From the NCBI GenBank assembly GCA_036563805.1, contig DATCLS010000004.1, positions 1 to 64,000 of the forward strand: a stretch of DNA of 64,000 nucleotides, given 5' to 3'. Of this stretch, positions 41,915 through 50,804 are shown one piece after another. Source of the DNA: DATCLS01 sp036563805 (GTDB lineage Bacteria > Actinomycetota > Acidimicrobiia > Acidimicrobiales > VFJN01). Each line of letters opens with the position of its first letter. Position 1 is the first letter of the stretch. A model generated the notes under the pieces. It saw only the letters and a program-made list of their open reading frames with translations, searched no databases and was not told where the DNA came from. The position numbers and the translations under genes were made by a program.

Positions 41915-42279
41915 GCGCGCTCACGGTCATCATCGGGCCCGCAGGCGTCTCGTGCCCGCACTGCCACGAGACGGCGCCGATGAGTCGGTGTGGGCAGTTC
42001 CTGCTCGGTCACGCCAGGTGCAACCTCGTTCCGGCGCTCCGGCGCCGGATCGCAGCCGGGCCGCCCGACGAGCGGGCCCGGCACCGCCGCCCCACGGCAC
42101 CACGTCCACTGCTCGGCAGCCTCCCCTCGGCCGCGGGCGTGGTGCCGTTGGGCCGGCGGCGGTCGGGTGGCTCCCGGTCGGCCGGGCTCCGCCTCGACGT
42201 CTCACGTTGGGGTGGGTCCGGCTGGGGCTGGTCCGGGTCCGGCTGGTTCGGCTGGGGCGGGCGGCGACGGCGACGCTGA
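41911..42279 (+). CDS. 122-aa Cys-rich protein with Trp/Gly/Ser-rich C-terminus
   Basis: The N-terminal part carries CPHCHETAPMSRCGQF and GHARC, a plausible metal-binding Cys/His cluster. The middle is Arg/Pro-rich and the C-terminus is RWGGSGWGWSGSGWFGWGG followed by five Arg. I recognise no family. It is coupled to the 12-codon ORF upstream (ATGA) and to the SPASM-like gene downstream (TGATG, one-base overlap). The aromatic tail could be a substrate-like segment, but it also comes from a simple GGCTGGTCC-type DNA repeat, so function is open. Confidence 0.5.
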   Translation: MSALTVIIGPAGVSCPHCHETAPMSRCGQFLLGHARCNLVPALRRRIAAGPPDERARHRRPTAPRPLLGSLPSAAGVVPLGRRRSGGSRSAGLRLDVSRWGGSGWGWSGSGWFGWGGRRRRR

Positions 42280-43388
42280 TGATGACGCCCGTGCGCCGCC
42301 ACCCCTCGGGGCTCCGCCTGCCCCGATACGTCGAGGTCGAGACCTCGCGGCCGGTGCCGTCGAGCGCCGGCGCCGCACAGGCCGGGGCGGCTCCCAGCGA
42401 GGCGTCAGGGGAGCCCGAGGAGGCTGGGGCCTCCGAGGCTTCCGAGGTGTCTCGGGCACCCGGGGTGTCCGAGGCGTCGGAGACCGGTTCGTCGCCGACG
42501 GGCGGAGACGGACCGGTCTCCCGGTCGACCGCCGGCCCGTACTCCCCCGACGGGCGGGCGGCGACCGACGGCGGAGGGAGGGGTCCCCTTGGCGGAGGGG
42601 GCCCCTCCCGGCGGGACGATCCGCTCGGGTCGGGCGAGCCGGGCGGCGCCGGTGGCCCGGGCCGGCTGCCCGCCGGCGGGGCCGTCGAGCAGGACCTCAT
42701 GGCCTGGCCGCTGTTCGACAAGATCGTCCGCGAGCTGGGCGAGCTCGGCTACTCGGGCTGGTGGGCGTTCCACCACTGCCGGGAGCCGCTCCTCAACCCC
42801 CGGCTCGTGCGCGAGGTCGAGCACGTGCGGGCGCTGGTGCCCCAGGCCCGGCCGGCGATCCACACCAACGGCGACCTGCTGACCCCCGGGCTGCTCGTCG
42901 ACCTGCTCTGCTTGGGGACGGGCTACCTGCGCGTCACCCGCTACGCCGGCCAGGGCGCACCGCCGGCGCACGAGCCCGTCCGCCAGTGGCTGCTCGAGGG
43001 GGGCCTGCTGGACTCGCTCCCGTGGCGATTCGTCGAGCTGCCCCACGGCTGGGCCGCGGTGTTCGAGCGCGACGGGCTGCGGATCGACGTGATCCGCCCC
43101 CGCCTGCCGGCCGGGGCGGCCGCCGTGCCGAACGGCGACACCCTGCCGCTGTCCACCACTCGCCCGGGGCCCGCTGGCTGCCGGGTGCGGCCGTCGGCGG
43201 CCGCCATCGACTGCACCGGCCGGGTCGCCATGTGCCGCAGCGTGTTCGGCGACGCCCCCGCCTGCGGTCGCCACACGATCGGCAACCTGCGGGAGCGCTC
43301 GTTCGCCGACCTCTGGTCGTCGCCGACGCTCTCCGCCCACCTCGACGACGAACCCGACTGGGACCCCGAGCCCGCCGCCCTCCTCTGA
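42279..43388 (+). CDS. Radical-SAM/SPASM-like protein lacking the cluster motif
   Basis: The 369-aa protein matches the scaffold of radical SAM/SPASM enzymes: LPRYVEVETSR at the N-terminus, LFDKIVRELGELGYSGWWAF, EPLLNPRLVREVEHVRALVP, and a SPASM-like end (AIDCTGRVAMCRSVFG; RHTIGNLRERSFADLW). The CxxxCxxC motif that should follow VETSR is absent. In its place is a 110-residue Ala/Ser/Glu/Gly/Pro insert, partly from GCCTCCGAGG-type repeats. The usual terminal Cys pair is also missing. It is therefore a pseudoenzyme, a decaying gene, or an enzyme with a rewired cluster site. The start is ATG 42279, in the coupled position. Confidence 0.7.
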   Translation: MMTPVRRHPSGLRLPRYVEVETSRPVPSSAGAAQAGAAPSEASGEPEEAGASEASEVSRAPGVSEASETGSSPTGGDGPVSRSTAGPYSPDGRAATDGGGRGPLGGGGPSRRDDPLGSGEPGGAGGPGRLPAGGAVEQDLMAWPLFDKIVRELGELGYSGWWAFHHCREPLLNPRLVREVEHVRALVPQARPAIHTNGDLLTPGLLVDLLCLGTGYLRVTRYAGQGAPPAHEPVRQWLLEGGLLDSLPWRFVELPHGWAAVFERDGLRIDVIRPRLPAGAAAVPNGDTLPLSTTRPGPAGCRVRPSAAAIDCTGRVAMCRSVFGDAPACGRHTIGNLRERSFADLWSSPTLSAHLDDEPDWDPEPAALL

Positions 43389-43460
43389 CCGCTGTCCGTC
43401 TTCGACCGGCCGGCCCGCCCGACCTGCCCGGGGTGCCCGACCTGCCCGGGCCGGCCGCCG

Positions 43461-43485
43461 CGCCTCCCGAGGCGAGCGGCCGCTC
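43461..43485. terminator. Adjacent hairpins between the SPASM-like gene and ctaF
   Basis: CGCCTC-CC-GAGGCG (43461-43474) is followed by the palindrome GAGCGGCCGCTC (43474-43485) in the 113-bp convergent gap. The gap also has CCCGACCTGCCCGGG repeats. These mark the right boundary of the island. Confidence 0.5.
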
Positions 43486-43501
43486 GGCCCCGCTGGCCCG
43501 A

Positions 43502-43948
43502 TCAGTCCCGGCGGCGGGTCTGGGCGACGAAGCCGCCGATGCCGAGGGCGAGCAGGGCGGCGCCCGGGACGATCACCCAGATGCCGAGCACGAGGCCGTT
43601 GAAGACGGTGGCCGTGCCGAGGCCGATGGCGAACGGCCACACGCTGGCGTGCGGCAGCCAGCCGACCGGTGGCTCGCCGCCGGCCGCGTCCGGCGCCCCC
43701 TTCCCGGGCCGGGGCCGGTGCTGCAGCCACAGGTAGGCCCCGCACCACAGTCCGAGCACGGCGGCCACCACCAGCAGGGCGGTGCCGGCGTCCTCGTAGG
43801 CCGTGAACCAGTAGATGACCGCCAGCAGGCCGACGAACGCCCCGACGGCGAGGAAGACCCGCCAAGGCACGCGGGCGTCGTCGGTGGGGGAGGCCTCGTG
43901 GCCCTGTGGCCCCTCGGTCCGCGCCCGAGCCCCGGACCGCTCAGCCAT
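43502..43948 (-). CDS. ctaF: Cytochrome c oxidase subunit IV
   Basis: The 148-aa protein has four membrane segments (VFLAVGAFVGLLAVIYWFTA; ALLVVAAVLGLWCGAYLWLQ, and two more) and matches the small actinobacterial subunit IV. Its ATG overlaps the ctaD stop by 8 nt. It completes the ctaC-ctaD-ctaF operon. Confidence 0.9.
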   Translation of the reverse strand: MAERSGARARTEGPQGHEASPTDDARVPWRVFLAVGAFVGLLAVIYWFTAYEDAGTALLVVAAVLGLWCGAYLWLQHRPRPGKGAPDAAGGEPPVGWLPHASVWPFAIGLGTATVFNGLVLGIWVIVPGAALLALGIGGFVAQTRRRD

Positions 43949-45590
43949 CGCCCACCCCGGCGTGGTCGAGGTCCCACTTCGGCCGCTCCGACCGGATCGG
44001 CGGCAGCTCGTCGAAGTTGTGGGGCGGCGGGGGCGAGGTCGTTACCCACTCCAGGGTCTGGGCGCCCCACGGGTCGTTGCCGGCGGGCTCGCCCAGCCGG
44101 CCCCGCAGCGTCTGCCAGACGTTCCACAGGAACGGCAGCGTCGAGGCCCCGAGCAGCGCCGCCCCGAACGACGACACGCGGTTGAGCGAGGTGAAGCCGT
44201 CGCTCTCGAGGTAATCGGCCACCCGCCGCGGCATGCCGTCCAGTCCGAGGATGTGCTGCACGAAGAACGTGAGGTGGAACCCGACGAGGTTCATCCAGAA
44301 GTGGACCCGACCCCAGCGCTCGTCGAGGACCCGGCCGGTGACCTTGGGGAACCAGTAGTAGATGCCCGCGTAGAGGGCGAACACCGACCCGCCGAACAGC
44401 ACGTAGTGCATGTGGGCGACCACGAAGTAGCTGTCGTGGACGTGGAAGTCGATGGGCGCCGCCGCCAGCATCACGCCCGAGATGCCGCCCAGCAGGAACG
44501 TGAACAGGAACCCGAGCGCGAACAGCATCGGGGCCTTCAGCGTGATGCGGCCGCCCCACATCGTGCCGATCCAGTTGAAGAACTTCACGCCGGTCGGCAC
44601 CGCGATCAGCATCGAGAAGCCGGTGAAGAACGGCAGGAGCACGGCGCCGGTGGTGAACATGTGGTGGGCCCACACGCCGACCGACAGGGCGGCGATGGCG
44701 ATGGTGGCGAAGACGAGGCCGGCGTAGCCGAACACCGGCCGGAGCGAGAAGACCGGCAGCACCTCGGTGATGACCCCGAAGAACGGCAGCACGAGGATGT
44801 AGACCTCGGGGTGGCCGAAGAACCAGAACAGGTGCTGCCACAGCACGGCCGAGCCGCCGGCCGACGCGTCATAGACGTGGGCGTCGAGCTGGCGGTCGGC
44901 GAACAGCATGACCGCGGCGCTGGTCACGACGGGGAAGGCGATGAGCACGAGGATGCTCGTGACCAGCATGTTCCAGGTGAAGATCGGCATACGGAACATG
45001 CGCATGCCGGGCGCCCGCATGGCCACGACCGTCGTCACGATGTTGACGGCGGTGAGCACGCCGGACAGGCCGGTCAACGCGATGGCCGCGATCCACAGGT
45101 CGGCCCCGACGCCGGGCGAGCGGATGATGTCGGACAGCGGCGTGTAGCCGGTCCACCCGAAGTCGGCGGCGCCGTCGGCGGTGAGGAACCCGGTCAGCAT
45201 CGTGATGCCGCCGAACAGGTAGAACCAGTACGACAGGGCGTTGAGCCGGGGGAACGCCATGTCGCGGGCGCCGATGTGCAGGGGCACGAAGTAGTTGGCC
45301 AGCCCGAACCCGAACGGCCCCAGGAACAGGAACAACATGATGCTCCCGTGCATGGTGAACATCTCGTTGTACCGCCCCTGGGACACGACCTGGGTGCCCG
45401 GGCTGTAGAGCTCGGCGCGGATCACGCCGGCCAGCGCGCCGCCGATGAGGAAGAACGCGTACGCGGTCGCCATGTAGGCGATGCCGATGCGCTTGTGGTC
45501 GGTGGTGACCAGGAAGGCCAGGAGGCCTTTGGCCTCCCGGGGCTCCGGGGCCTCGTCGGCCAGGCCGGGACGCTCGTCGAGGACGGTCAC
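43941..45590 (-). CDS. ctaD: Cytochrome c oxidase subunit I
   Basis: The 549-aa catalytic subunit carries the heme a, heme a3 and CuB ligands: HGSIMLFLF, HPEVYILVLP with the His-Tyr pair, HHMFTTG, and HVHDSYFVVAHMHYVLFGG. It has twelve membrane segments. GTG 45590 overlaps the ctaC stop (GTGA); the longer open frame upstream is out of family. It reduces O2 to water at the membrane, with protons pumped. Confidence 0.97.
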   Translation of the reverse strand: MTVLDERPGLADEAPEPREAKGLLAFLVTTDHKRIGIAYMATAYAFFLIGGALAGVIRAELYSPGTQVVSQGRYNEMFTMHGSIMLFLFLGPFGFGLANYFVPLHIGARDMAFPRLNALSYWFYLFGGITMLTGFLTADGAADFGWTGYTPLSDIIRSPGVGADLWIAAIALTGLSGVLTAVNIVTTVVAMRAPGMRMFRMPIFTWNMLVTSILVLIAFPVVTSAAVMLFADRQLDAHVYDASAGGSAVLWQHLFWFFGHPEVYILVLPFFGVITEVLPVFSLRPVFGYAGLVFATIAIAALSVGVWAHHMFTTGAVLLPFFTGFSMLIAVPTGVKFFNWIGTMWGGRITLKAPMLFALGFLFTFLLGGISGVMLAAAPIDFHVHDSYFVVAHMHYVLFGGSVFALYAGIYYWFPKVTGRVLDERWGRVHFWMNLVGFHLTFFVQHILGLDGMPRRVADYLESDGFTSLNRVSSFGAALLGASTLPFLWNVWQTLRGRLGEPAGNDPWGAQTLEWVTTSPPPPHNFDELPPIRSERPKWDLDHAGVGDG

Positions 45591-46429
45591 GACGCGCCCG
45601 CCTCCTCGGGTTCGGCCGCCTCGGACTCGACCCCGTCCTCGGCCGCCTCGGCCTGCTGCTCGGCCAGCCAGTCCTCGTACTCGGCCTCGGGGACGACCCG
45701 CACCGTGTAGCTCATCCGCCAGTGGTCGAGTCCGCAGAACTCGGCGCACCGCCCGACGTACTCACCGGTCTCGGTCGGGGTGACGTCGATCTCGTTGTCG
45801 ACACCGGGGATCAGGTCGCGCTTGGACAGGAAGTCGGGCACCCAGAACGCGTGGTTGACGTCGCTGGTGCGCAGGACGAGGCGGGACGGCCGGCCCACCG
45901 GGAGGACCAGCTCGGGCGGCTCGCCCGGCTCGCCGGTGACGACCACGTCCTCGTCCTCGTAGACGAACTGCCAGGACCACTGGAACCCGACGACCTCGAC
46001 CACGGCGGCCGGATCCGGATCGACGCGCGTGACGTCGTCCTCGGTGGCGACGCTGAACCCGAACAGCACGGCCACGATCACCACCGGCAGGGTCGTGTAG
46101 GCGATCTCGAGCGGGATGTTGTAGGGCCGCTGACTGGGGAGCGGCTCGTCGTCCTCGGCAGCGTCGCCCCCGGCCCGACCGCTCTTGGGTCGCCGACACC
46201 GGTAGCGCACGAGCACGTAGACGATCAGCCCCCAGACGAGCAGGGCGACGCCGATGGCGGTGAGGAAGAAGCCCTGCCACAGCGCTGTGATGCTGTCGCC
46301 CTGCTCGGACTTCGACTCGGGCGCCCCGAACGTCGGCAGGTCGCAGCCGGCCAGCACGGCCAAGGTGGCCGCCAGCAGCACGAGCCGCCTCGAGCCCGGG
46401 AAGGGGCGCACGCGGCGACCGTACCGCAT
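45587..46429 (-). CDS. ctaC: Cytochrome c oxidase subunit II (CuA lipoprotein)
   Basis: The 280-aa protein has a lipoprotein signal with lipobox LAGC (LVLLAATLAVLAGCDLP), two membrane segments and a CuA domain with ligands in DVNHAFWVPDF and CAEFCGLDHWRM. The last 25 residues are an acidic extension. It accepts electrons from QcrC hemes. ATG 46429 is chosen because the signal peptide begins there. First gene of ctaCDF, divergent from mfd across 167 bp. Confidence 0.96.
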   Translation of the reverse strand: MRYGRRVRPFPGSRRLVLLAATLAVLAGCDLPTFGAPESKSEQGDSITALWQGFFLTAIGVALLVWGLIVYVLVRYRCRRPKSGRAGGDAAEDDEPLPSQRPYNIPLEIAYTTLPVVIVAVLFGFSVATEDDVTRVDPDPAAVVEVVGFQWSWQFVYEDEDVVVTGEPGEPPELVLPVGRPSRLVLRTSDVNHAFWVPDFLSKRDLIPGVDNEIDVTPTETGEYVGRCAEFCGLDHWRMSYTVRVVPEAEYEDWLAEQQAEAAEDGVESEAAEPEEAGAS

Positions 46430-46596
46430 CGGACCCCGGCGACGACCGACTTCCGGCCGGACGCGTTCGACGGCCACCTCCGACGTCTTCCCGGGCGGCG
46501 CTCCGACGATTCGCCGATCGCCTGCCGACGATCCGCCGATCATCCGCCCCCGCCGGGGTTGGCTGTCACAGGGCGCGGGTAGCCTGCGAGATCGCC

Positions 46597-49500
46597 ATGA
46601 ACCCCGCCCCCGCACCCGCTGGGGCGCGCCACCGCGCGCCCGACGACACCGCCACGCCGCTGCGCGAGCTGCCGGGGTTGCTGCGCGACGAGCCGTCCCT
46701 GGGCCAGGTGCTCGGGCGCACGACCGCCACCCTGGCGGTCACAGAGTCGGCCCGGGCGCTCGTCACCGCCGGCCTGACCGAGCTGTCCAGCCGCCGCCCG
46801 GTCGTGCTGGCCGTGCCGACGTCGACCGAGGCCGAGCGGCTGGCCCACGACGTCGCCGCCTACCTGGGCGACGAGGCCGTCGAGCTGTTCCCGGCGTGGG
46901 AGACGCTGCCGTTCGAGCGGGTCAGCCCGGGCGTCGAGACGATGGGGCGCCGGCTGCGGGTCCTGTGGCGGCTCCGCAAGCCCGAGCGGGCGCCGCGGGT
47001 GGTGGTGGCGTCGGTGCGGGCGCTCGTGCAGCGCCTCGGCCCCCACGTGGGCGAGGTCGAGCCGCTGATCGTCCGGCCGGGCCAGCAGCTCGACCGCGAC
47101 ACCGTGGTCGGCGACCTGGTGGCGGCCGGCTACCGCCGCGAAGACATGGTCGAGCACCGGGGCGAGGTGGCGGTGCGGGGGTCGATCGTGGACGTGTTCC
47201 CGTCGACGGCCGACCGGCCCGTCCGCATCGACCTGTGGGGCGACGAGGTCGACCGGCTGACCGAGTTCTCGGTGGCCGACCAGCGCTCGACGGGCGACCT
47301 GGCCGAGGTGGCGATCTTCCCCTGCCGCGAGCTGCTGCCGACGCCCGAGGTGCGCGAGCGGGCCGAGCGGCTGGTGGGGCTCGAGCCGTGGGGCCGCGAG
47401 CAGTGGGAGCGCCTGGCCCAGGGCCTGCACTTCGACGGCATGGAGTCGTGGCTGCCCTGGCTGACCGAGGACGAGCACGTGCTGCTCGACGTGATCGGCG
47501 ACGACGCCCAGGTCCTGCTGTGCGAGCCCCGGCGCATGCGCGACCGGGCGGCCGACCTGTTGGCCGAGGAGGCCGACCTGGCCGCCACCCTGGCCTCGAC
47601 CTGGGGCGCGCAGGGCGAGTTCCCGCGCCTCCACCTCGACTTCGACCGGCTGCTGGCCCGTACGCAGGCCCCGGCTTGGCACCTGATCGGCGTGCCCGAC
47701 CGGCCCGACACGCCGCAGGTCGAGGCCTCGGGGTGGGATCCGGTGGTCGGCGACGGCACGGCCCTGCTGCAGCGGCTGGGCCAGCTGAGTCGCGAGGGCT
47801 ACCGCATCGTGGTGGGCGCCGACGGCGACGGCTCGGCGGCCCGGGTCCGCGACCTGCTGGCCGGCGAGGGCATCACGGCCGAGGTGGTGGTGTGCCCGCT
47901 CGAGCGGGGCACGGTCCTGCGGGCGGTCAAGCTGGCAGTGCTCGCCGAGTCCGACCTGACGGGCCGGCGCCGCGCCCACCGCCGGGCCCGCCCCCGGCGG
48001 CGCGACGCCGAAGGCTTCTTCGACGACCTCAAGGTCGGCGACTACGTCGTCCACCACCAGCACGGGGTGGCCCGCTACGGCGGCATGGTCAAGCGGTCGA
48101 TCGGCGGCGTCGAGCGCGACTACCTGTTGCTCGAGTACAAGGGCGACGACAAGCTCTACGTCCCGTCCGACCAGATCGACGCCGTCCGCCACTACACGGG
48201 CGGCGACGCCCCCAGCCTCAGCCGGCTCGGCGGCGACGGCTGGCAGAAGACCAAGGCGCGGGTGCGGGCGGCGGTGGCCGAGATCGCCCAGGAGCTGGTC
48301 GTCCTCTACCAGAAGCGGCTGGCCGAGACCGGCCACGCCTTCCCGCCCGACACGCCGTGGCAGCGCGAGCTGGAGGACGCCTTCCCCTACCAGGAGACGC
48401 CCGACCAGCTGAAGGCGATCGCCGACGTCAAAGCCGACATGGAGTCACCCCAGCCGATGGACCGCCTGGTGTGCGGCGACGTCGGCTTCGGCAAGACCGA
48501 GGTGGCCATCCGGGCGGCGTTCAAGGCGGTGCAGGACGGCAAGCAGGTGGCGGTCCTGGTGCCGACGACGCTACTGGCCCAGCAGCACTTCCAGACGTTC
48601 AGCGACCGGTTCGCCGGCTACCCGGTGCGGGTCGAGGTGCTGTCGCGTTTCCTCACCCCGGGCCAGGCCCGCAAGGTCGCCCAGGGCCTCGAGTCGGGCG
48701 AGGTCGACGTCGTGGTCGGCACCCACCGGCTGCTGTCGCCCGACATCCGGTTCAAGGACCTGGGCCTGCTGGTCGTCGACGAGGAGCAGCGCTTCGGCGT
48801 CACCCACAAGGAGATGATCAAGCAGCTGCGCACCAACGTCGACGTGCTCACGCTGACCGCCACCCCCATCCCGCGGACGCTGGAGATGAGCCTGACCGGC
48901 ATCCGCGACCTCACGCTGCTGCACACGCCGCCGGCCGAGCGCCAGCCGATCCTCACCTACGTGGGCGAGTACGACGACCGGGCCGTCGCCGAGGCCATCC
49001 GGCGCGAGCTGTTGCGCGAGGGCCAGGTGTTCTTCGTGCACAACCGCGTGCAGGACATCGAGCAGGTCGCCGCGCACGTCCGCGAGCTGGTGCCCGAGGC
49101 CCGGGTGGCGATCGCCCACGGCCAGATGGACGAGGGGTCGCTCGAGAAGGTCGTGCTCGACTTCTGGGAGGGCGAGTACGACGTCCTCGTCTGCACGACG
49201 ATCATCGAGTCGGGCATCGACATGCCGACCGTCAACACGCTGGTGGTCGACCGGGCCGACCTGCTCGGCCTCGGCCAGCTCCACCAGATCCGGGGGCGGG
49301 TGGGCCGGTCGGGCCAGCGGGCCTACGCCTACCTGTTCCATCCCCGCGACCGGGCCCTCACCGACGAGGCCTACGAGCGGCTCAAGACGATCGGCGAGGC
49401 CACCGAGCTGGGCTCGGGCTTCAAGATCGCCATGCGCGACCTCGAGATGCGGGGCGCCGGCAACCTGCTCGGCACCGGCCAGTCCGGCCACATCGCGGCC

Positions 49501-50043
49501 GTCGGCTACGACCTGTACTGCCAGATGGTGAGCGAGGTGGTGGCCGAGCTGAAGGGCGAGCAGGTGCGCGAGCCGGCCGAGATCAAGCTCGACCTGCCGC
49601 TCGACGCCAACCTGCCGCCCGACTACATCCCCAAGGAGGAGCTGCGGCTCGAGGCCTACCGGCGGCTGGCCGCCGTCACCTCCGACGAGCAGGTGGCCGA
49701 CATCCGGGCCGAGTGGGAGGACCGCTACGGCGCCGTGCCCGACATCGCCGAGGCGCTGCTCGACGTGGCCCGCCTGCGGGCCGAGTGCGCCCGCATCGGC
49801 CTGCGCGAGGTCAACGTCACCAAGCGCACCGGCATCGGGGCCGCCGTGTGGGTGGCCCGGCTCGCCCCGGTCAAGCTCAAGGTGTCCGAGGAGATCCGCC
49901 TCAAGCGGGTGGCGCCCCAGGCCATCTACAAGCCCGACCTCGGCCAGCTGCTGGTGCCGGTCAAGGGGGGTCGGGGCGTGGCCATCGAGCTGGTCGAGCT
50001 GCTCGGCCGGCTGTTCCCCCGGCCGACCGACGAGGCGGCGTAG
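46597..50043 (+). CDS. mfd: Transcription-repair coupling factor
   Basis: The 1148-aa translocase removes RNA polymerase stalled at lesions and recruits UvrA. It has the UvrB-like N-terminal module (FPAWETLPFERVSPGVETMG), the CarD-like RNA-polymerase-interacting domain near 479 (KVGDYVVHHQHGVARYGGM), the helicase Walker A GDVGFGKTE near 628 and DEEQ near 728 (VVDEEQRFGV). The TRG/RecG-like region and C-terminal TRCF domain follow. Length is standard. ATG 46597. Confidence 0.97.
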   Translation: MNPAPAPAGARHRAPDDTATPLRELPGLLRDEPSLGQVLGRTTATLAVTESARALVTAGLTELSSRRPVVLAVPTSTEAERLAHDVAAYLGDEAVELFPAWETLPFERVSPGVETMGRRLRVLWRLRKPERAPRVVVASVRALVQRLGPHVGEVEPLIVRPGQQLDRDTVVGDLVAAGYRREDMVEHRGEVAVRGSIVDVFPSTADRPVRIDLWGDEVDRLTEFSVADQRSTGDLAEVAIFPCRELLPTPEVRERAERLVGLEPWGREQWERLAQGLHFDGMESWLPWLTEDEHVLLDVIGDDAQVLLCEPRRMRDRAADLLAEEADLAATLASTWGAQGEFPRLHLDFDRLLARTQAPAWHLIGVPDRPDTPQVEASGWDPVVGDGTALLQRLGQLSREGYRIVVGADGDGSAARVRDLLAGEGITAEVVVCPLERGTVLRAVKLAVLAESDLTGRRRAHRRARPRRRDAEGFFDDLKVGDYVVHHQHGVARYGGMVKRSIGGVERDYLLLEYKGDDKLYVPSDQIDAVRHYTGGDAPSLSRLGGDGWQKTKARVRAAVAEIAQELVVLYQKRLAETGHAFPPDTPWQRELEDAFPYQETPDQLKAIADVKADMESPQPMDRLVCGDVGFGKTEVAIRAAFKAVQDGKQVAVLVPTTLLAQQHFQTFSDRFAGYPVRVEVLSRFLTPGQARKVAQGLESGEVDVVVGTHRLLSPDIRFKDLGLLVVDEEQRFGVTHKEMIKQLRTNVDVLTLTATPIPRTLEMSLTGIRDLTLLHTPPAERQPILTYVGEYDDRAVAEAIRRELLREGQVFFVHNRVQDIEQVAAHVRELVPEARVAIAHGQMDEGSLEKVVLDFWEGEYDVLVCTTIIESGIDMPTVNTLVVDRADLLGLGQLHQIRGRVGRSGQRAYAYLFHPRDRALTDEAYERLKTIGEATELGSGFKIAMRDLEMRGAGNLLGTGQSGHIAAVGYDLYCQMVSEVVAELKGEQVREPAEIKLDLPLDANLPPDYIPKEELRLEAYRRLAAVTSDEQVADIRAEWEDRYGAVPDIAEALLDVARLRAECARIGLREVNVTKRTGIGAAVWVARLAPVKLKVSEEIRLKRVAPQAIYKPDLGQLLVPVKGGRGVAIELVELLGRLFPRPTDEAA

Positions 50044-50155
50044 CGAGGGCGTCGGGCCCGGCTCGGCGTCGGCTCCGGTCCACGTCTGCGGCGGCCCGGG
50101 GTTCGCCTCCTGTTCGGCTTGGGCCGGGTCGGGCCGTTGCTTAGGATCGGCGCTC

Positions 50156-50785
50156 GTGCTCGCACGACGCCTCACCCCCGTGCTCGCCCTCGCCGCGGTG
50201 GCCGGCCTCGCCGCATCCGGTTGCGCGTCCCAGGCCGTCGGCGTCCGGGTGGGCGACACCACGCTGTCGCAGGCCGACGTCATGGACGAGCTCGACGCCT
50301 GGGCCAACAACGAAGCGCTGTTCCCGCCCGGCCAACCCATGGTGATCGAGGGCGACGCGGTGGGCAGCTACAGCCAGGAGTTCGTGGGGGACGTCCTGCT
50401 CCAGCGCATCCGGTCCCTGGTGGCCGAGCAGATCCTCGAGGAGCGCGGCCTGGAGGTCACCGACGCCGACCGCGCCGACGCCGAGCGCGCCTTGTTGGAC
50501 AGCGGGTTCCAGGGCGGGGCCCTCGACGGCTTCACGGACGACTATCGCGCCCGTCTGATCGACGACCAGGCCTACCTGAACGTCCTGGCCGAGGAGTTGG
50601 GACCGCAGGGCGCGAACGAGGCCTTGGCCGAGGCCGCCGCCACGACCGAGATCGAGGTGAACCCCCGGTTCGGCGACTGGGACGAGGACGAGCTGGCGGT
50701 GGCTCCGCCCGCCGGGCCCACGCCGCGTCCGGACGCGGCCGCCGGGGCGATGCCGGGCGCCACGGGGCCGGCGCCGGCGGGCTGA
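50156..50785 (+). CDS. SurA-N-like lipoprotein
   Basis: The 209-aa protein has a lipoprotein signal ending LAASGC, then a helical SurA-N/foldase-like region (VRVGDTTLSQADVMDELDAW; RIRSLVAEQILEERGLEVTD). There is no PPIase (parvulin) domain and the C-terminus is Pro/Ala-rich. A chaperone-like role at the outer face of the membrane is inferred. The start is GTG 50156. Its place between mfd and mazG suggests a conserved neighbourhood. Confidence 0.8.
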   Translation: MLARRLTPVLALAAVAGLAASGCASQAVGVRVGDTTLSQADVMDELDAWANNEALFPPGQPMVIEGDAVGSYSQEFVGDVLLQRIRSLVAEQILEERGLEVTDADRADAERALLDSGFQGGALDGFTDDYRARLIDDQAYLNVLAEELGPQGANEALAEAAATTEIEVNPRFGDWDEDELAVAPPAGPTPRPDAAAGAMPGATGPAPAG

Positions 50786-50804
50786 GGCCGGGGTCCGTCC
50801 CGAC

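Noticed and set aside
46254..50144. A 1296-codon plus-strand frame across mfd
   Set aside because: Arg/Gly/Pro-rich shadow of the real Mfd frame, which carries all helicase motifs.
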